Assembly (NCBI RefSeq): GCF_900102535.1
Contig: NZ_FNBP01000001.1
Coordinates: 310,001 to 374,000 of the forward strand
Direction: 5' to 3'
From: Sulfitobacter delicatus
GTDB taxonomy: Bacteria; Pseudomonadota; Alphaproteobacteria; Rhodobacterales; Rhodobacteraceae
DNA: 64,000 bases
Positions 62,427-64,000 of this stretch are shown one piece after another (position 1 is the first letter of the stretch; every line of letters starts with the position of its first letter). The translations under genes were made by a program, and so were the position numbers. The notes under the pieces were generated by a model, which saw nothing but the letters and a program-made list of their open reading frames with translations, did no database searches and was not told the origin of the DNA.

Positions 62427-63608
62427 TTAGCCGCCCATTCCGGCTTCGGCTTCGATCTGCTTGCGCGACTTGCGTGCGCGCTCGGTGGCCGATTTCAACT
62501 GACCACAGGCGGCCATGATGTCTTCGCCACGCGGTTTGCGCACGGGCGAGGCGTAGCCCGCATTATAGACGATATCGGCAAAGGCGCGGATGCGGTTGTT
62601 GGAGGACCGTTCATAGGGCGAACCGGGCCATTCGTTGAAGGGGATCAGGTTGATCTTGGCCGGAATGCCTTTGATCAGCTCCACCAGACGGTGCGCATCC
62701 TCGTCGCTGTCGTTCACGCCTTTCAGCATGACATATTCAAAGGTGATCCGCTCAGAATTGCTGACCTTAGGATAGGCGCGCAGGGCGTCGAGCAGTTCTT
62801 CGATGTTCCAACGTTTGTTGATTGGCACCAGCTTGTTGCGCACCTCATCCGTGGTGGCGTGGAAGGACACGGCCAACTGGCAACCGATCTCAGCCGCCGT
62901 ACGGTGGATTTCGGGCACGACGCCAGAGGTCGACAGCGTGATCCGACGACGTGACAGTTGAATGCCCTCAGGGTCCATGGCGATTTTCATCGCGTCGCGC
63001 ACGTTCTCAAAGTTATAGAGCGGCTCGCCCATGCCCATCAGCACGATATTGCTCAAAAGCCGGACATCATCGGTGCGGGTGCCGGTTTCGGGCCATTCGT
63101 CCAAATCGTCGCGCGCCACCATGACCTGACCGATGATCTCAGCCGCGGTGAGGTTGCGCACCAGTTTTTGCGTGCCGGTGTGGCAGAAGGAACAGGTCAG
63201 CGTGCAGCCGACTTGGCTGGACACACAGAGCGTGCCGCGGCCCTCTTCTGGGATATAGACGACCTCAACCTCGTGGCCGCCTGCGATGCGCACGAGATAC
63301 TTGCGGGTGCCGTCTTCGCTCTCCTGCCGGGTAACGACCTCCGGCACTTCGATCACGAATTTCTCTGCCAGTTCAGCGCGGTAGCCTTTGGACAGATTGG
63401 TCATGGAGTCGAAATCACGCACGCCCCATTGGTAAATCCACTGCCAGATTTGCCCCACTCGCATCTTCGCCTGTTTCTCAGGCGTGCCATGGGCGATCAG
63501 CACGTCACGCATGGCGTCACGGGTCAGGCCGACAAGGTTGATCGGCCCCTCGGGCATCTTGCGGGGAAGGGTCATCACGTCTTGGGTGATGGGCGCGGAA
63601 GCGGACAT
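62427..63608 (-). CDS. rlmN: 23S rRNA/tRNA (adenine-C2)-methyltransferase RlmN
   Basis: A radical-SAM enzyme that methylates C2 of A2503 in 23S rRNA and of A37 in some tRNAs. The 393-residue protein has the iron-sulfur motif C135-x3-C139-x2-C142 in [12 protein letters not shown], followed by [15 protein letters not shown] near 208 and [11 protein letters not shown] near 246. The catalytic C-terminal cysteine is in MAACGQLKS near 365. The N-terminal helical domain has [22 protein letters not shown]. Length fits the family. Cfr-type resistance enzymes share the core, but the housekeeping length and context fit RlmN. Confidence 0.95.
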   Translation of the reverse strand: MSASAPITQDVMTLPRKMPEGPINLVGLTRDAMRDVLIAHGTPEKQAKMRVGQIWQWIYQWGVRDFDSMTNLSKGYRAELAEKFVIEVPEVVTRQESEDGTRKYLVRIAGGHEVEVVYIPEEGRGTLCVSSQVGCTLTCSFCHTGTQKLVRNLTAAEIIGQVMVARDDLDEWPETGTRTDDVRLLSNIVLMGMGEPLYNFENVRDAMKIAMDPEGIQLSRRRITLSTSGVVPEIHRTAAEIGCQLAVSFHATTDEVRNKLVPINKRWNIEELLDALRAYPKVSNSERITFEYVMLKGVNDSDEDAHRLVELIKGIPAKINLIPFNEWPGSPYERSSNNRIRAFADIVYNAGYASPVRKPRGEDIMAACGQLKSATERARKSRKQIEAEAGMGG

Positions 63609-63708
63609 TGCAAAGACTCACAGGCTAGGGATGGGTCTCTATATAGGGAATGACGCGATTTGCAAAAGGGTTTGCCATGAGGGGGCTGCTGGGCCGCCCT
63701 GCCCGGCT

Positions 63709-64000
63709 CTAGTAACTCTTCTTGCTCATCCGCAACTCACCCGTCGCGAGAACCGGGGCCGCGTCCAGACTATCGACGTTGAGCATCGCCGCCACGCGCT
63801 CTAGTGACGACACCAACTGCGCCTGCTCCCAATCGGCCAGATCGGCAAAGGCGCGGACATAGCGTTGTTGCAAGGCGTCTGGCGCCTCTTCCAACACGTC
63901 CTCGCCTTCGGTGGTCAGCGTGATGTTGGTCTGCCGCCGATCCTGCGCCGAAGTGAGCCGCGTTACCAACCCGCGTGCGACCAGCTTATCGACCAGCGCC
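63709..64000 (-). CDS. MarR-family transcriptional regulator (5' end beyond window)
   Basis: Only the C-terminal 96 codons are visible; the frame is open to the window edge. The wing of the MarR winged helix reads ALVDKLVARGLVTRLTSAQDRRQTNITLT, with the conserved D-R pair, followed by dimerisation helices (LEEAPDALQQRYVRAFADLADWEQAQLVSSLERVAAML). The ligand and targets are unknown. A TTG at 63969 is not the real start, because the HTH continues upstream of it. Confidence 0.88.
   Translation of the reverse strand, partial: ALVDKLVARGLVTRLTSAQDRRQTNITLTTEGEDVLEEAPDALQQRYVRAFADLADWEQAQLVSSLERVAAMLNVDSLDAAPVLATGELRMSKKSY

Overview
The window reads as a chromosomal segment of a marine Roseobacter-group alphaproteobacterium (Rhodobacteraceae). 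This rests on the FlaF/FlbT/DUF1217 flagellin-regulation genes, the density of ABC and TRAP transporters, and an ectoine-catabolism cluster of the type known from Ruegeria pomeroyi. The DNA is GC-rich and densely coded. I saw no rRNA, tRNA, insertion sequence, prophage, integrase or CRISPR array.

Layout: (1) 1-8431, flagellar genes: flgC (partial), flgB, fliI, a DUF1217 gene, flbT, flaF, flagellin, a FlgN-like chaperone, a FlgJ-type rod-binding protein, fliK and flgD. (2) 8440-16069, polyamine uptake and catabolism: potF, potG/A, potH, potI and a PuuB-like FAD oxidase, divergent from a GntR/FCD regulator and a SpuC-like transaminase. (3) 16105-24229, housekeeping: lytic transglycosylase, RNase R, a DUF2064 glycosyltransferase-like protein, dapE, two small genes, dapD and a LOG-family protein. 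(4) 24220-29891, a co-directional trio: a three-domain kinase / M23 / class III transaminase fusion, a nitronate monooxygenase and a GMC oxidoreductase. (5) 30159-36943, a multicomponent phosphorelay: hybrid CHASE-PAS kinase, second PAS kinase, single-domain receiver, HPt protein, and a response regulator whose output resembles a degenerate GGDEF domain. (6) 37250-48852, ectoine uptake and degradation: atf, ssd and asnC on one arm, enuR, uehABC, usp, eutA, eutD and eutE on the other; eutB and eutC are absent. (7) 48871-56200, a dipeptide ABC system with an embedded M24 peptidase and an XRE-cupin regulator. (8) 56340-62192, a second peptide-type ABC system ending in a metallophosphoesterase. 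(9) 62427-64000, rlmN and a partial MarR-family gene.

The transport regions share one logic: a substrate-binding protein gene comes first, a stem-loop follows it, then the membrane components and catabolic enzymes, often joined by 4-nt ATGA overlaps. The most unusual items are the kinase/M23/transaminase fusion, a 14-bp palindrome shared by the two polyamine promoters, and repeated TTGwCATG boxes in front of both enuR and uehA. All functional calls come from reading the translated sequences; no database search was run.
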